From: Candidatus Methylomirabilota bacterium
GTDB lineage: Bacteria; Methylomirabilota; Methylomirabilia; Methylomirabilales; 2-02-FULL-66-22
DNA length: 36,831 bases
Assembly: GCA_016208645.1 (NCBI GenBank)
Contig: JACQXP010000125.1
Location: 1 to 36,831, forward strand
Reading direction: 5' to 3'
Positions within the stretch are counted from its first letter, which is position 1. Every line of letters starts with the position of its first letter. Positions 1 to 7,915 of this stretch are shown here, piece by piece. The notes under the pieces are model-generated. The model saw nothing but the letters and a program-made list of their open reading frames with translations, did not search any database and was not told the origin of the DNA. The position numbers and the translations under genes are program-made.

Positions 1-185
1 AAGGCTTCGACCCCAATTACGGCGCGCGTCCGCTCCGCCGGGCCATCCAGCGCTACGTGGAAGACGCCCTGGCCGAAGAGGTGCTCAAGGGCCGGTTCGG
101 CGAGGGCGGTACCATCCGCATTCGAAAAGCCGCGGGCGCGAGGCTGTACTTCGAGGTGGCCGAGCCGGTCGAGGCGCCCTCGTAA
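1..185 (+). CDS. Clp/Hsp100 ATPase, C-terminal fragment (5' end outside window)
   Basis: Only the last 60 residues are present, reading from base 3 to the TAA at 183-185. The translation contains GFDPNYGARPLRRAIQRYVE followed by LAEEVL. This matches the small C-terminal domain (D2) of ClpB/ClpC-type AAA+ unfoldases, where the YGARPLRR motif holds the sensor-2 arginine. ClpC with ClpP degrades proteins in the cytoplasm; ClpB disaggregates them. The fragment does not decide between them, although the short tail after the sensor-2 motif fits ClpC as well. It is followed by a 277-base gap with a hairpin, so it is probably transcribed separately from bamA. Confidence 0.85.
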   Translation, partial: GFDPNYGARPLRRAIQRYVEDALAEEVLKGRFGEGGTIRIRKAAGARLYFEVAEPVEAPS

Positions 186-210
186 CCCCCCCCGCCAGAC
201 ACGATCGTCC

Positions 211-242
211 GCACCCATTGCCCCTGCGGGGGCAGTGGGTGC
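211..242 (+). terminator. Strong hairpin downstream of the Clp gene
   Basis: Arms 211-224 and 229-242 pair over 14 bp with a single G-T wobble around a four-base loop (225-228). It lies 26 bases after the Clp stop codon. There is no T-run after it, so if it terminates transcription it does so without the canonical U-tract. It could instead be an mRNA-end stabiliser. The rest of 186-462 holds no convincing gene. A poor promoter-like pair (TTGCCA at 407-412, TGTAGG at 431-436, 18-base spacer) sits just before bamA. Confidence 0.5.
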
Positions 243-462
243 ATGCGGCCCCGGATCCTCGGGGAGCCGTTTCTGCCTTCTGGATGACCGGCCTGGGGGG
301 TGCGGCAGGCCACGGATCCCTCCCTCCCGCGCGTCCCCCGGCTGACCACTGGGCTCCGATTTTCTGCTTGGCTTTCGTGAAGGATGGTGATAAGGTCCGC
401 CGACATTTGCCAGCGGATACAGGAATCCGGTGTAGGTTGCTCGTTCGCCACAGCGAGAGCCC

Positions 463-2754
463 GTGACGTCGCTGCTACGCGTTCGGCTGCCCGTCCTTCT
501 CTGCAGTTGTCTCCTCTTCCTCGCCCCACCCCGGTGGGCCGGGGGGCAGGACCAGCCCCTCGTCACCCAGATTGACGTGGTCGGGGCTCGCAAGGTCGAA
601 GAGGCCACCGTCCGCTTCAAGCTCAAGAGTCGCGTCGGGGATTCCTATTCGCCCGAGGTGGTGCGCGAGGACATCAAGGCCCTCTACGGGCTGGGCTACT
701 TCGAGGACATCGTCGTCCAGGCGGACATCTTCGAGGGGGGCCTCAAGCTGACCTTCGTGCTCCATGAGAAGCCCAGCATCCAGAGCATCCGCATCCTGGG
801 GAACCGGAAGCTGGCGGCGGACAAGATCAAGGCCAAGATTGATCTGGTGGAAGGCGCCATCATCCCCCCCGGCGCCCTGCCCAAGAACGCCGAGAAGATC
901 CGACTGTTTTACGAGGAGGAGGGGTATTATCAGGCCCAAGTGGAAGGGCGCGAGGATCGGATCTCCCCCCAGGAGGTGGCCGTCACCTTCAACATCGTGG
1001 AGGGGGACAAGTTCGATGTGGGTGAGATCCGGATCGTGGGTAACCGGTATCTGAAGGAGAAAGACATCAAGGGCCGGCTCCAGACCTCGGAGCTGTACCT
1101 GTTCTTCTTCAGCGGCACCCTGAAGCGGGAGGAGCTGCGCCGCGACCTGGATCGGATCCGGGCCTACTACCTGGACAACGGGTTCCTGGACATCGCGGTA
1201 GAGGAGCCGGAGATCCAGCTCGACGCGCGCCGGAAGAGGCTCCGAATCCTGATCCGGGTCGAGGAAGGTTCCCAGTACCGGATCGGCGATCTCAGCATCA
1301 AGGGCAACAGCCTGCTCCCGGAGGCCGAGGTCCGGAGCCTCATCAAGATCCGGGCGGGAGGCATCTTCAGCCGGGAGGCGCTGCAGGGCGACGTGGTGGC
1401 CATCACCGACCGCTACGCGGAGCGGGGGTACCTGTTCGCCGACGTGGCGCCCGTCACCGATATCAAACGGGCCGAGAGCACGGTGAACGTCGCCTTGGAG
1501 ATCACCGAGGGCCGCCAGGCCTTCATCAACCGGATCGAGATCACGGGGAATGTCCGGACCCGGGACAAGGTCATCCGCCGGGAGCTTCGCCTGGTGGAGG
1601 GGGATGTCTTCAACAGCACTTTGCAACAACGCAGCCGGCGCAATCTCGAGAACCTCGGATACTTCGAGGAGGTGAAGCTGGACACCAAGCGGGCGGCGGC
1701 CGGGGACCGGGTGGATCTGACGGTGGACGTGAAGGAAAAACCGACCGGCGCCTTCACCATCGGTGGCGGGTACAGCTCCGTGGACGGCCCCATCGCCGTG
1801 GCCAGCATCTCTCAGAGTAACCTCTTCGGCCTGGGAAAGCGCGCCGCCCTGACGGGGCAGATCGGGGAGCGGGCCAACCGGTACAACGCCCTCTACGGCG
1901 ACCCCCACTTCCTGGATACCGACTTCCTGATGGAGGTCCGGGGCTTCGAAAACCAGACGCGGTTCCGGAGCAACCAGGGCTTCAACCAGAGCAGCCGGGG
2001 GGCGTCGCTGACCGTCGGGCACCTGCTGGTGGAGGAGGTCTTCGGCGCGGCGACCTACACCTACCAGCGAGTGCACATCAAGGACGTGGAGGACTCGGCC
2101 CCCTCCCTGGTAAAGCGGCAGGCGGCGGAGTCGGGGGGCGTCTCCAACACCAGCTCCCTGGCCTTTGCCCTGACCCGGGACACGCGCGACTCCTTCAGCG
2201 AGCCGACCCGGGGCCTGCGGGCCCGGGCCGCCTTCGAGTACGCCGGGGGTTTCCTGGACGCGGACAACAACTTCACCAAGTACAGCCTGGAGCTGTCCCA
2301 GTACTGGCCGCTCTGGTGGAAGTTCGTGGGGCATGTCCGGGGCAACCTCGCCTACGGCGAATCCTTCGGCGATACGCCGACCCTGCCGGTGCAGGAGCGC
2401 TTCTTCCTGGGCGGCGTGGGCAGCATCCGCGGGTTCAGGAACTTCACCGTCAGCCCCAGGGAGACCGGTGGGGGCGATGGGCTCACGGGTGGAAACAAGG
2501 CCTTCTTCATCAACAACGAGGTCCTGTTCCCTCTCTACGAGCCCTTGAAGATGCGGGGGCTGGTCTTCGTGGATTTGGGCAATGTGTTCGACGAACGGAG
2601 CAACTTTGAATGGTCGGTCAAGCGGTCGGCCGGGCTCGGCATCCGGTTCACCTCTCCCATCGGGGCCATCCGGCTGGAATACGGCTTCAACCTGGCTCCC
2701 GAGAAGGGGGAGCGAGCCCAGGTGCTCCACTTCAGTGCCGGCACGGCGTTCTAG
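463..2754 (+). CDS. bamA: BamA, outer-membrane beta-barrel assembly factor
   Basis: This 763-residue protein is the core of the BAM complex, which folds and inserts beta-barrel proteins into the outer membrane. The GTG start is followed by a signal peptide of about 28 residues (Leu/Val-rich core, then WAGGQ). Residues about 30-425 form the POTRA repeats, recognisable by recurring phrases such as IRILGNR, IRIVGNRYL and IEITGNVRT. The C-terminal barrel begins near residue 430 (FTIGGGYSS). The conserved loop-6 motif appears as GGVGSIRGF near residue 650 (VRGF in most homologues). The chain ends in Phe, as expected for a C-terminal barrel strand. It heads the envelope cluster, with skp and lpxD directly downstream, as in many diderms. 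The length is typical. No strong ribosome-binding site precedes the GTG. Confidence 0.95.
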   Translation: MTSLLRVRLPVLLCSCLLFLAPPRWAGGQDQPLVTQIDVVGARKVEEATVRFKLKSRVGDSYSPEVVREDIKALYGLGYFEDIVVQADIFEGGLKLTFVLHEKPSIQSIRILGNRKLAADKIKAKIDLVEGAIIPPGALPKNAEKIRLFYEEEGYYQAQVEGREDRISPQEVAVTFNIVEGDKFDVGEIRIVGNRYLKEKDIKGRLQTSELYLFFFSGTLKREELRRDLDRIRAYYLDNGFLDIAVEEPEIQLDARRKRLRILIRVEEGSQYRIGDLSIKGNSLLPEAEVRSLIKIRAGGIFSREALQGDVVAITDRYAERGYLFADVAPVTDIKRAESTVNVALEITEGRQAFINRIEITGNVRTRDKVIRRELRLVEGDVFNSTLQQRSRRNLENLGYFEEVKLDTKRAAAGDRVDLTVDVKEKPTGAFTIGGGYSSVDGPIAVASISQSNLFGLGKRAALTGQIGERANRYNALYGDPHFLDTDFLMEVRGFENQTRFRSNQGFNQSSRGASLTVGHLLVEEVFGAATYTYQRVHIKDVEDSAPSLVKRQAAESGGVSNTSSLAFALTRDTRDSFSEPTRGLRARAAFEYAGGFLDADNNFTKYSLELSQYWPLWWKFVGHVRGNLAYGESFGDTPTLPVQERFFLGGVGSIRGFRNFTVSPRETGGGDGLTGGNKAFFINNEVLFPLYEPLKMRGLVFVDLGNVFDERSNFEWSVKRSAGLGIRFTSPIGAIRLEYGFNLAPEKGERAQVLHFSAGTAF

Positions 2755-2755
2755 C

Positions 2756-2791
2756 CCGGAAAATCCACGAAGGGATTTGTGAATTCTCCGG
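2756..2791. repeat. CCGGA-type hairpin repeat, copy 1
   Basis: Arms 2756-2769 and 2778-2791 (11 of 14 positions complementary) enclose an 8-base loop. The element starts one base after the bamA stop codon. A second copy with the same architecture and the same position relative to a stop codon lies at 7870-7905. The right arms of the two copies agree at 13 of 14 bases, and similarity continues past them (AATGAC at 2796-2801 and 7909-7914). A REP-like or mRNA 3'-end role is inference. Confidence 0.7.
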
Positions 2792-2795
2792 ATCG

Positions 2796-2828
2796 AATGA
2801 CCAATGACCAATTTCCAATGACCAATGG
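2796..2828. repeat. Tandem CCAATGA-word repeat
   Basis: Four imperfect copies of an AATGACC / TTTCCAATGACC word run head to tail between the CCGGA hairpin and the skp-like gene. No opposite arm is seen. This is one of the short word-built arrays scattered through the window, and it is much more AT-rich than its surroundings. Confidence 0.7.
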
Positions 2829-2879
2829 AGGGGACGGGTCCGGGGTTGAGGTTCCGGGAGAGAATGGGAGGCAGGGAAC

Positions 2880-3419
2880 GTGAATGTCGGGTTCCAGAGA
2901 GGCCGGGGGACGCTGCTGGCCGCGGCGGCTTGGGTGCTCTTCCTGGGGTGGGTGACGCCGGGGTGGGCGGCGCAGGCGGTCCGCCTCGGCATCGTGGATG
3001 TGCAACAGGTCTTGAATCAGTCCCAGAAGGGCCTGGCGCTCAAGCAAAAGCTGGATCAGGAGCGGGCGGCACGCCAGAAGGAGTTGGACGCTCGCCAGCA
3101 AGAGGTGATGAAGCTCCAGTCCGAGCTGGAGAAGCAGGCCCCGGTGCTGAGCGAGCAGGCCAAGCGGGAGAAATCCGAGGCGATCCAGCGCAAGGTCCGG
3201 GACGTCCGCCGGATCGCCGAGGATGCCAACCGGGACTTCGAGAAGCGGGTCCGCGAGGCGGAGATGGACATCACCCGGGGGATCTTTGCGGTGATCCAGG
3301 AGTACGGAAAGGACCAGGGCTACACCGTCATCCTGGAACGCAGCACCGTGGTCTTCGGCGCCCCCGCGGTCGACCTGACCGCCGAGATCATCAAGCGGTA
3401 CGATGGGAAGCAGAAGTAG
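2880..3419 (+). CDS. OmpH/Skp-family periplasmic chaperone
   Basis: This 179-residue protein resembles Skp (OmpH), a periplasmic trimeric chaperone that carries unfolded outer-membrane proteins from the Sec translocon to BamA. The GTG start is preceded by GGGAGG. The signal peptide is hydrophobic and ends near WAAQA at about residue 32. The mature part opens with LGIVDVQQVLNQSQKG, the conserved first strand of the family. It continues into a charged Lys/Glu/Gln-rich coiled-coil segment (about residues 55-135) and ends with YTVILERSTVVFGA and DLTAEIIKRYD, again typical. Position between bamA and lpxD is the classic arrangement. The protein is slightly longer than E. coli Skp because of the leader. 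Confidence 0.92.
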   Translation: MNVGFQRGRGTLLAAAAWVLFLGWVTPGWAAQAVRLGIVDVQQVLNQSQKGLALKQKLDQERAARQKELDARQQEVMKLQSELEKQAPVLSEQAKREKSEAIQRKVRDVRRIAEDANRDFEKRVREAEMDITRGIFAVIQEYGKDQGYTVILERSTVVFGAPAVDLTAEIIKRYDGKQK

Positions 3420-3421
3420 GC

Positions 3422-3488
3422 AGAGAGCCGAGAGCCGCGAGCCGAGAGCCGAGAGGGAAGCGCCGAGCGCCGCGAACGGAGAGCCGAG
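3422..3488. repeat. GAGCCGAGA-word array (family F, copy 1)
   Basis: About six imperfect copies of a GAGCCGAGA / GAGCCGCGA word follow the skp-like stop codon. The reverse complement of the array at 13387-13422 matches a stretch here at all but about one of 26 bases, and a related array lies inside purH at 32681-32737. The remaining leader up to lpxD (3489-3570) shows no gene. Confidence 0.75.
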
Positions 3489-3570
3489 ACGGAGCGGGTG
3501 AGGAGTTGAGGACTCCCGGCGCATTGTAGACGCACAGGATTTACCGGCAGGACAGGGGAAACGGGACGCC

Positions 3571-4596
3571 GTGCGACTGGGAGAGTTGGCGGAGCGATTG
3601 GGATGCCGGCTCGAGGGAGATGGCGGGCTGGAGATCGGGGGCGTGCGGGGTCTGGAGGACGCGGGCCCGCAGGATCTGACCTTCCTGGCCCAGGAACGGC
3701 ATCTTCCCCGGCTGGCTGGCTCGGCCGCGGCGGCCGTGATCCTTGCCGAGGGCTGGCCGCCGGTGGATCGCCCCACCCTTCGGACCTCCAACCCGTACCT
3801 CGCCTTCGCGCGCGCCTTGAGCCTGTTCCATCCCGCATCCGTCCCGCCCCCCGGCATCCACCCCACGGCGGTGGTGGCGTCTGACGCGCGCGTGGCCGCC
3901 AGTGCCAGCGTGGGCCCGTTCAGCGTCCTGGGTCCGGGCGCAGAGGTGGGAGCAGACACGATCGTGGAGGCCCAGGTGGCCGTGGGCGCCGGGGTGCGGA
4001 TCGGCCGGGGCTGCCGGATCTTCCCCCAGGTGACCCTGCGGGACGGCGTCGAGCTGGGGGATCGGGTCACCGTGCACAGCGGGGCCGTGATTGGCGCCGA
4101 CGGCTTTGGCTACGCCCGGGACGGCCATCGCTACGTCAAGATCCCCCAGATCGGCCGGGTCGTGATCGAGGATGAGGTGGAGATCGGGGCGAACGTGACC
4201 ATTGACCGGGCCACCCTGGGAGAGACCCGCATTGGACGCGGGACGAAGATTGACAATCTGGTCCAGATCGGGCACAACGTCCGCGTGGGGGCCGACACGG
4301 TGATCGTCGCGCAGGTCGGCATCTCGGGCAGCACGCGCATCGGATCCCGGGTCACGCTGGCCGGTCAGGTCGGCGTGGTGGACCATGTGGACATCGGCGA
4401 TGACGTGATCGTGGGCGCGCAAGCGGGCGTGACGAAGGACATCCCGGCGGGCTCTGTGGTCCTGGGATCGCCGGCCGTCCCCCACCGTGAGTTTAAGCGG
4501 CAGTTGGCAGCGGCCGCGAGGCTACCGGAGCTGCGCAAGATCCTGCGCGCGCTGGAGGAACGCCTGGCAGCCTTGGAGGCCCGCCTGTCAAGATAA
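3571..4596 (+). CDS. lpxD: LpxD, UDP-3-O-acyl-glucosamine N-acyltransferase
   Basis: LpxD adds the second hydroxyacyl chain to UDP-3-O-acyl-glucosamine in the cytoplasm, using acyl-ACP, and is the third step of lipid A synthesis. The 341-residue product has the N-terminal uridine-binding domain (LGELAERLGC, later FLAQERHLP), then a left-handed beta-helix of hexapeptide repeats from about residue 95 to 285. The catalytic His is His235 in VQIGHNV, equivalent to His239 of E. coli LpxD. IGADGFGYA and the closing GSPAVPHREFKR are family signatures. The C-terminus is a short helix (LRALEERLAALEARLS). The start is GTG; the length matches the family. fabZ follows after 23 bases, so the two are co-transcribed. 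Confidence 0.96.
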   Translation: MRLGELAERLGCRLEGDGGLEIGGVRGLEDAGPQDLTFLAQERHLPRLAGSAAAAVILAEGWPPVDRPTLRTSNPYLAFARALSLFHPASVPPPGIHPTAVVASDARVAASASVGPFSVLGPGAEVGADTIVEAQVAVGAGVRIGRGCRIFPQVTLRDGVELGDRVTVHSGAVIGADGFGYARDGHRYVKIPQIGRVVIEDEVEIGANVTIDRATLGETRIGRGTKIDNLVQIGHNVRVGADTVIVAQVGISGSTRIGSRVTLAGQVGVVDHVDIGDDVIVGAQAGVTKDIPAGSVVLGSPAVPHREFKRQLAAAARLPELRKILRALEERLAALEARLSR

Positions 4597-4619
4597 GGGG
4601 CAGGCGGAGGGAGCAGAAC

Positions 4620-5090
4620 ATGTTGGGCCAGAAGGAGATCCAGGAGACCCTCCCGCACCGGTACCCGTTTCTCCTGGTGGATCGCATCCTGGAGCTGGAA
4701 CTGGGCAAGCGGGTGGTGGGGATCAAGAACGTCACGATCAACGAGCCGTTCTTCCGGGGCCACTTCCCGGGCCATCCAATCATGCCGGGGGTCCTCATCG
4801 TGGAGGCCATGGCCCAGGTCGGCGGGGTGCTCCTGATGCGCAGCCTGGACGCGCGGGCCGAGAAGAAGGTGATGTACTTCACCGGCATTGATCGGGCCCG
4901 GTTCCGGCGACCCGTGGTCCCCGGCGACCAGATCCGGTTCGAACTGGAGATCCTCCAGCTCCGCCGGCAGGTCTGCCGGATGAAGTGCGCGGCCTACGTG
5001 GATGGGACGCTGGTGGCGGAGGCGGAATTGAGCTCGGTGGTGGTGGACCGCGATCCCGCGGCGTCGGGGGACGCCCCCCTCACGGTGTAG
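4620..5090 (+). CDS. fabZ: FabZ, 3-hydroxyacyl-ACP dehydratase
   Basis: FabZ dehydrates (3R)-hydroxyacyl-ACP to trans-2-enoyl-ACP in fatty-acid elongation and competes with LpxA/LpxD for hydroxyacyl-ACP. The 156-residue hot-dog protein carries LPHRYPFLLVDRI near the N-terminus and the catalytic pair His48 and Glu62 in GHFPGHPIMPGVLIVEAMAQ. The ATG has a good purine-rich ribosome-binding site (GGCGGAGGGAG). Placement between lpxD and lpxA is standard for lipid A clusters. lpxC, often adjacent, is not here. Confidence 0.97.
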   Translation: MLGQKEIQETLPHRYPFLLVDRILELELGKRVVGIKNVTINEPFFRGHFPGHPIMPGVLIVEAMAQVGGVLLMRSLDARAEKKVMYFTGIDRARFRRPVVPGDQIRFELEILQLRRQVCRMKCAAYVDGTLVAEAELSSVVVDRDPAASGDAPLTV

Positions 5091-5100
5091 ACTGGATCGA

Positions 5101-5198
5101 AATGTCGAATATCGAACAGCGAATGATGAACTTCGAACGGGCGGGAGCGCCGGGGTATCGGGTTCCTCGTTCGACATTCGTAATTCGAGATTCGGCAT
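5101..5198. repeat. Inverted word repeat, TTCGAA/ATTCG family (family B)
   Basis: Left arm 5101-5139 consists of AATGTCGAA / TATCGAACA / GAATGATGAA-type words. Right arm 5168-5198 (CGTTCGACATTCG then TAATTCGAGATTCGG) is roughly its reverse complement (about 22 of 31 positions). The loop is about 28 bases. It occupies the whole fabZ-lpxA gap. The same word family returns at 6823-6927, 29822-29894 and 30497-30531. Confidence 0.75.
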
Positions 5199-5231
5199 GG
5201 TGGGTTTTTGAGCGGAGACGAAGGGGGTAAC

Positions 5232-6008
5232 GTGGTCACCGTTCATCCCACGGCCGTGGTGGAGCCCGGCGCGGAGTTGGCGGCCGGGGTCCAGGTGGGC
5301 GCCTACGCCATCCTGGGCTCGCAGGTGCGCCTGGGGCCCGGCACCTGCGTGGGCAGCCACACGATCCTGGAAGGCCGGGCGGACATCGGCGCGGACTGCC
5401 GCATCGGGTCCCACGTGATCATCGGGGCCCCGCCCCAGGACGTGAAGTACCACGGGGAGCCCACCGGGGTGGTCATCGGCGACCGCACCCTGGTGCGGGA
5501 GTTCGCCACGATCCACCGCGCCAGCACCGGCGGCTCGGGCGTCACCCGCGTTGGGCCGGAGAGCTTCATCATGGCCTATGCCCACGTGGCCCACGATTGC
5601 CAGTTGGGGGAACAGGTCATCATGGCCAACCAGGCCTCCCTGGCGGGCCACGTGGAGATCGGCCGGTGCGCCGTGATCGGGGGCATGAGCGGCGTGCACC
5701 AGTTCGTGCGGATCGGCGAATACGCGTTCCTGGGCGCCTGCTCCGCCGTCCTGCAAGACATCCCCCCCTTCGTCAAGGCCCAGGGAAACCGGGCCAAGCC
5801 CTATGGCCTCAACGTCGTGGGGCTCCGGCGGGCGGGGTTCTCGGCCGAAGCAATCCAGGCACTGAAACAGGCCTACCGCATCGTCTTCCTCTCCGACCTG
5901 AATACCTCCCAGGCGCTGGCGCAACTGGAGCAGGAGCTCAGCGGACCCCCCGAGGTGCAGCGATTCATTGACTTCATCAAGCGGTCCCAGCGCGGGATCA
6001 GCAAGTAG
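5232..6008 (+). CDS. lpxA: LpxA, UDP-N-acetylglucosamine 3-O-acyltransferase
   Basis: LpxA performs the first committed acyl transfer of lipid A synthesis, from hydroxyacyl-ACP to the 3-position of UDP-GlcNAc. From the GTG at 5232 it has 258 residues, close to E. coli LpxA (262). I chose this start because AAGGGGG sits just upstream and MVTVHPTAVV is where homologues begin; an in-frame TTG at 5208 would add eight residues. Hexapeptide repeats build a left-handed beta-helix to about residue 185, followed by the helical C-terminal domain (GLRRAGFSAEAIQALKQAYR). Catalytic His121 lies in HVAHDC, matching His125 of E. coli. lpxI starts six bases after the stop. Confidence 0.96.
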   Translation: MVTVHPTAVVEPGAELAAGVQVGAYAILGSQVRLGPGTCVGSHTILEGRADIGADCRIGSHVIIGAPPQDVKYHGEPTGVVIGDRTLVREFATIHRASTGGSGVTRVGPESFIMAYAHVAHDCQLGEQVIMANQASLAGHVEIGRCAVIGGMSGVHQFVRIGEYAFLGACSAVLQDIPPFVKAQGNRAKPYGLNVVGLRRAGFSAEAIQALKQAYRIVFLSDLNTSQALAQLEQELSGPPEVQRFIDFIKRSQRGISK

Positions 6009-6014
6009 TCGGCG

Positions 6015-6815
6015 ATGGAAGCGCTGGGAATCCTCGCGGGCAGCGGCCGGCTCCCGTTCGTTGCCGCGGCCGAGGCGCGGCGCCAGGGCCTGCGCGTCGT
6101 CGCCGTCGCCATCAAAGACGAGGCCGACCCCGGGCTGGCCGCCGAGGTGGAGGCCATCCACTGGGTCCAGGTGGGGCAGTTGGGCGCCGTGGTCCGCGCC
6201 CTCCGCCAGGAGGGGGTGACCGACGCCATCCTGCTGGGGAAGGTGGAGATCACCCGGTTGTTCTCCCGGGCCCGCCCGGACCTGCTGGGAGCCAAGGTCC
6301 TCCTGAAGGCGCGGGACCTGCGCGGGGACAGCATCCTGGAAGCCATCGTGGACGCCCTGGCTGCGGAGGGGATCCGGGTCCTGGAGACGCCCCGCTTTCT
6401 CGGCCCCCTGCTGGTGCGCCCCGGACAGTTGACCCGGCGGGCCCCCACGGCACGGGAACAACGCGACATCGTCCTGGGCCGGGACGTCGCCCGGCAGGTG
6501 GCTGCCCTCCGGATCGGGCAGACGGTAGTCCTCAAACAGGGGACCGTGCTGGCGGTCGAATCGGCCGAGGGGACCGACGCCGCCATCCGGCGGGGCGGGG
6601 AGTTGGGCCGGGGGGGGATCGTGGTGGTGAAGGTGAGCCGTCCCGACCAAGATCTCCGGTTCGATCTCCCCACGATCGGCGCGGAGACGCTTGTCGTCTT
6701 GCGGGAGGCCGGCGCCACCGCCCTGGCCCTGGACGCGGGACGCACCCTGCTCCTGGATCGGGAGCGGTTCGTGGCCGGGGCGGACGAGCTGGACCTGGCG
6801 GTGGTCGCGGACTGA
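6015..6815 (+). CDS. lpxI: LpxI, UDP-2,3-diacylglucosamine pyrophosphatase
   Basis: LpxI hydrolyses UDP-2,3-diacylglucosamine to lipid X and UMP, replacing LpxH in lineages lacking it. The 266-residue protein (DUF1009 family) begins MEALGILAGSGRLP, typical of the N-terminal domain. Its C-terminal catalytic half contains VVLKQGTVLAVESAEGTDA and FDLPTIGAETL; the Asp of FDLPTIG is the likely catalytic Asp known from the Caulobacter enzyme. It lies between lpxA and lpxB, with a Gfo/Idh gene next. The six-base spacing from lpxA implies co-translation. Confidence 0.95.
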   Translation: MEALGILAGSGRLPFVAAAEARRQGLRVVAVAIKDEADPGLAAEVEAIHWVQVGQLGAVVRALRQEGVTDAILLGKVEITRLFSRARPDLLGAKVLLKARDLRGDSILEAIVDALAAEGIRVLETPRFLGPLLVRPGQLTRRAPTAREQRDIVLGRDVARQVAALRIGQTVVLKQGTVLAVESAEGTDAAIRRGGELGRGGIVVVKVSRPDQDLRFDLPTIGAETLVVLREAGATALALDAGRTLLLDRERFVAGADELDLAVVAD

Positions 6816-6822
6816 GCCCAAT

Positions 6823-6927
6823 CCGTTCGAAATTCGCCGTTCGAAGTTCGTCATTCGATATTGCCGACGAGGACCCTCGAATGTCGAATATCGAACGCGG
6901 AATGTCGAATGACGAAGTGAAGATGTC
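6823..6927. repeat. Inverted word repeat, TTCGAA/ATTCG family (family B)
   Basis: Left arm about 6823-6863 is made of GTTCGAAATTCG-, GTTCGAAGTTCG- and TCATTCGATATT-type words. Right arm about 6880-6927 (AATGTCGAATATCGAA, GGAATGTCGAATGACGAAG and one more word) is its approximate reverse complement. The last word overlaps the ATG of the next gene at 6930. It shares AATGTCGAATATCGAAC exactly with the left arm at 5101. Confidence 0.75.
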
Positions 6928-6929
6928 GA

Positions 6930-7868
6930 ATGGGGACAGGTGAGCCGAAGTTGAAAGTTGCCGTCGTTGGCGTCGGCCACCTGGGCCAGCACCACGCGCG
7001 GATCTACACCGAGCTGTCCGGTGTGGAGCTGGTGGCGGTGGCGGACGTCGCCGAGGGGCGCCGGCGTGAGGTGGGCGGGCGGCTCAAGGTCGCGGCCGTG
7101 GCGGACTATCGGACGCTGCTGGGCAAGGTGGACGCCGTCAGCGTCGCCGTCCCCACGTGGCTGCACCACGAGATCGCCCGGGACTTCCTGCTGGCGGGGA
7201 GCGATGTCCTGGTCGAGAAGCCGATCACCCGCACGCTCGCCGAGGCGGACGATCTCATCGCCACAGCCGCGGCCGGGGGCCGAATCCTCCAGGTGGGCCA
7301 TAGCGAGCGGTATAACGGCGGCGTCCAGGCCCTGGCCGCGCAGGTCCAGGAGCCCGGGTTCATCGAGGTCCACCGCATGGGACCGTTCCCGGGCCGCGGG
7401 ACCGACGTGGACGTGGTGCTGGACCTCATGATCCACGATATTGACATCATCCTGACCCTGGTCAAGTCGCCGGTCACGGCCGTCAGCGCCGTGGGCGTGC
7501 CCGTGGTCTCCGACCAGGTGGACATCGCCAACGCCCGGGTGGAGTTCGCCTCGGGCTGCGTGGCCAACCTCACCGCCAGCCGGGTGAGCGGCGAGCGACT
7601 GCGCAAGATCCGGGTCTTCCAGCGGGACACCTACTTCGTCCTGGATTACGCCAGCCAGGAACTGCACCTGTTCCGGCCGACCTCCGCCGACGGGTCGGGG
7701 AGATCGCGGCTCGCCCGGGTGGACATCCCGGTGGCGCGGGTGGAGCCGTTGCAGCAGGAGCTCTCGGATTTCGTGCACAGCGTGCGGACCCGCCGCCCGC
7801 CCATGGTGTCGGGCGAGGCCGGGAGGGAGGCGGTCGCCGTGGCGGCCCAGATCATCGAGCGCCTCTAA
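6930..7868 (+). CDS. Gfo/Idh/MocA-family NAD(P)-dependent oxidoreductase
   Basis: This 312-residue protein has an N-terminal Rossmann fold (KVAVVGVGHLGQHHARIY, residues about 8-25) and the EKP motif (VLVEKPIT, near residue 94) that supplies the active-site Lys of this family. Next comes the C-terminal alpha/beta domain with DLMIHDIDIIL. The substrate is not determined. Its place between lpxI and lpxB points to a UDP-sugar or lipid A precursor. GnnA of Acidithiobacillus is a Gfo/Idh enzyme that oxidises UDP-GlcNAc to allow a 3-amino sugar, but no GnnB aminotransferase is visible here, so that assignment is open. The ATG overlaps the end of a word-repeat array, so the true start may lie a few codons downstream. 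Confidence 0.85.
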   Translation: MGTGEPKLKVAVVGVGHLGQHHARIYTELSGVELVAVADVAEGRRREVGGRLKVAAVADYRTLLGKVDAVSVAVPTWLHHEIARDFLLAGSDVLVEKPITRTLAEADDLIATAAAGGRILQVGHSERYNGGVQALAAQVQEPGFIEVHRMGPFPGRGTDVDVVLDLMIHDIDIILTLVKSPVTAVSAVGVPVVSDQVDIANARVEFASGCVANLTASRVSGERLRKIRVFQRDTYFVLDYASQELHLFRPTSADGSGRSRLARVDIPVARVEPLQQELSDFVHSVRTRRPPMVSGEAGREAVAVAAQIIERL

Positions 7869-7869
7869 C

Positions 7870-7905
7870 CCGGATAATTCACGAACGGTCCCGTGAATTC
7901 TCCGG
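7870..7905. repeat. CCGGA-type hairpin repeat, copy 2
   Basis: Arms 7870-7883 and 7892-7905 pair at 13 of 14 positions around an 8-base loop. The element begins one base after the oxidoreductase stop codon, exactly as copy 1 (2756-2791) follows bamA. Both have an 8-base loop and the same right arm. The matched placement suggests either a shared 3'-end function or an insertion preference for stop-codon-proximal DNA. Confidence 0.75.
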
Positions 7906-7915
7906 ACCAAATGAC

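Noticed and set aside
218..466. An 82-codon frame before bamA
   Set aside because: It begins inside the hairpin after the Clp gene, has no family resemblance and no good ribosome-binding site.
475..2811. A 778-codon open frame on the minus strand opposite bamA
   Set aside because: It mirrors the codon structure of a GC-rich gene; the protein has no recognisable domain and bamA is certain.
4620..5090. LpxC or an LpxC-FabZ fusion next to lpxD
   Set aside because: Only the FabZ hot-dog domain is present; no LpxC zinc motif was seen in the window.
4365..7910. A minus-strand open frame of 1181 codons
   Set aside because: It runs antisense to lpxD, fabZ, lpxA, lpxI and the Gfo/Idh gene and across their intergenic repeats. 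It is low-complexity Gly/Ala/Arg/His sequence, a by-product of high GC.
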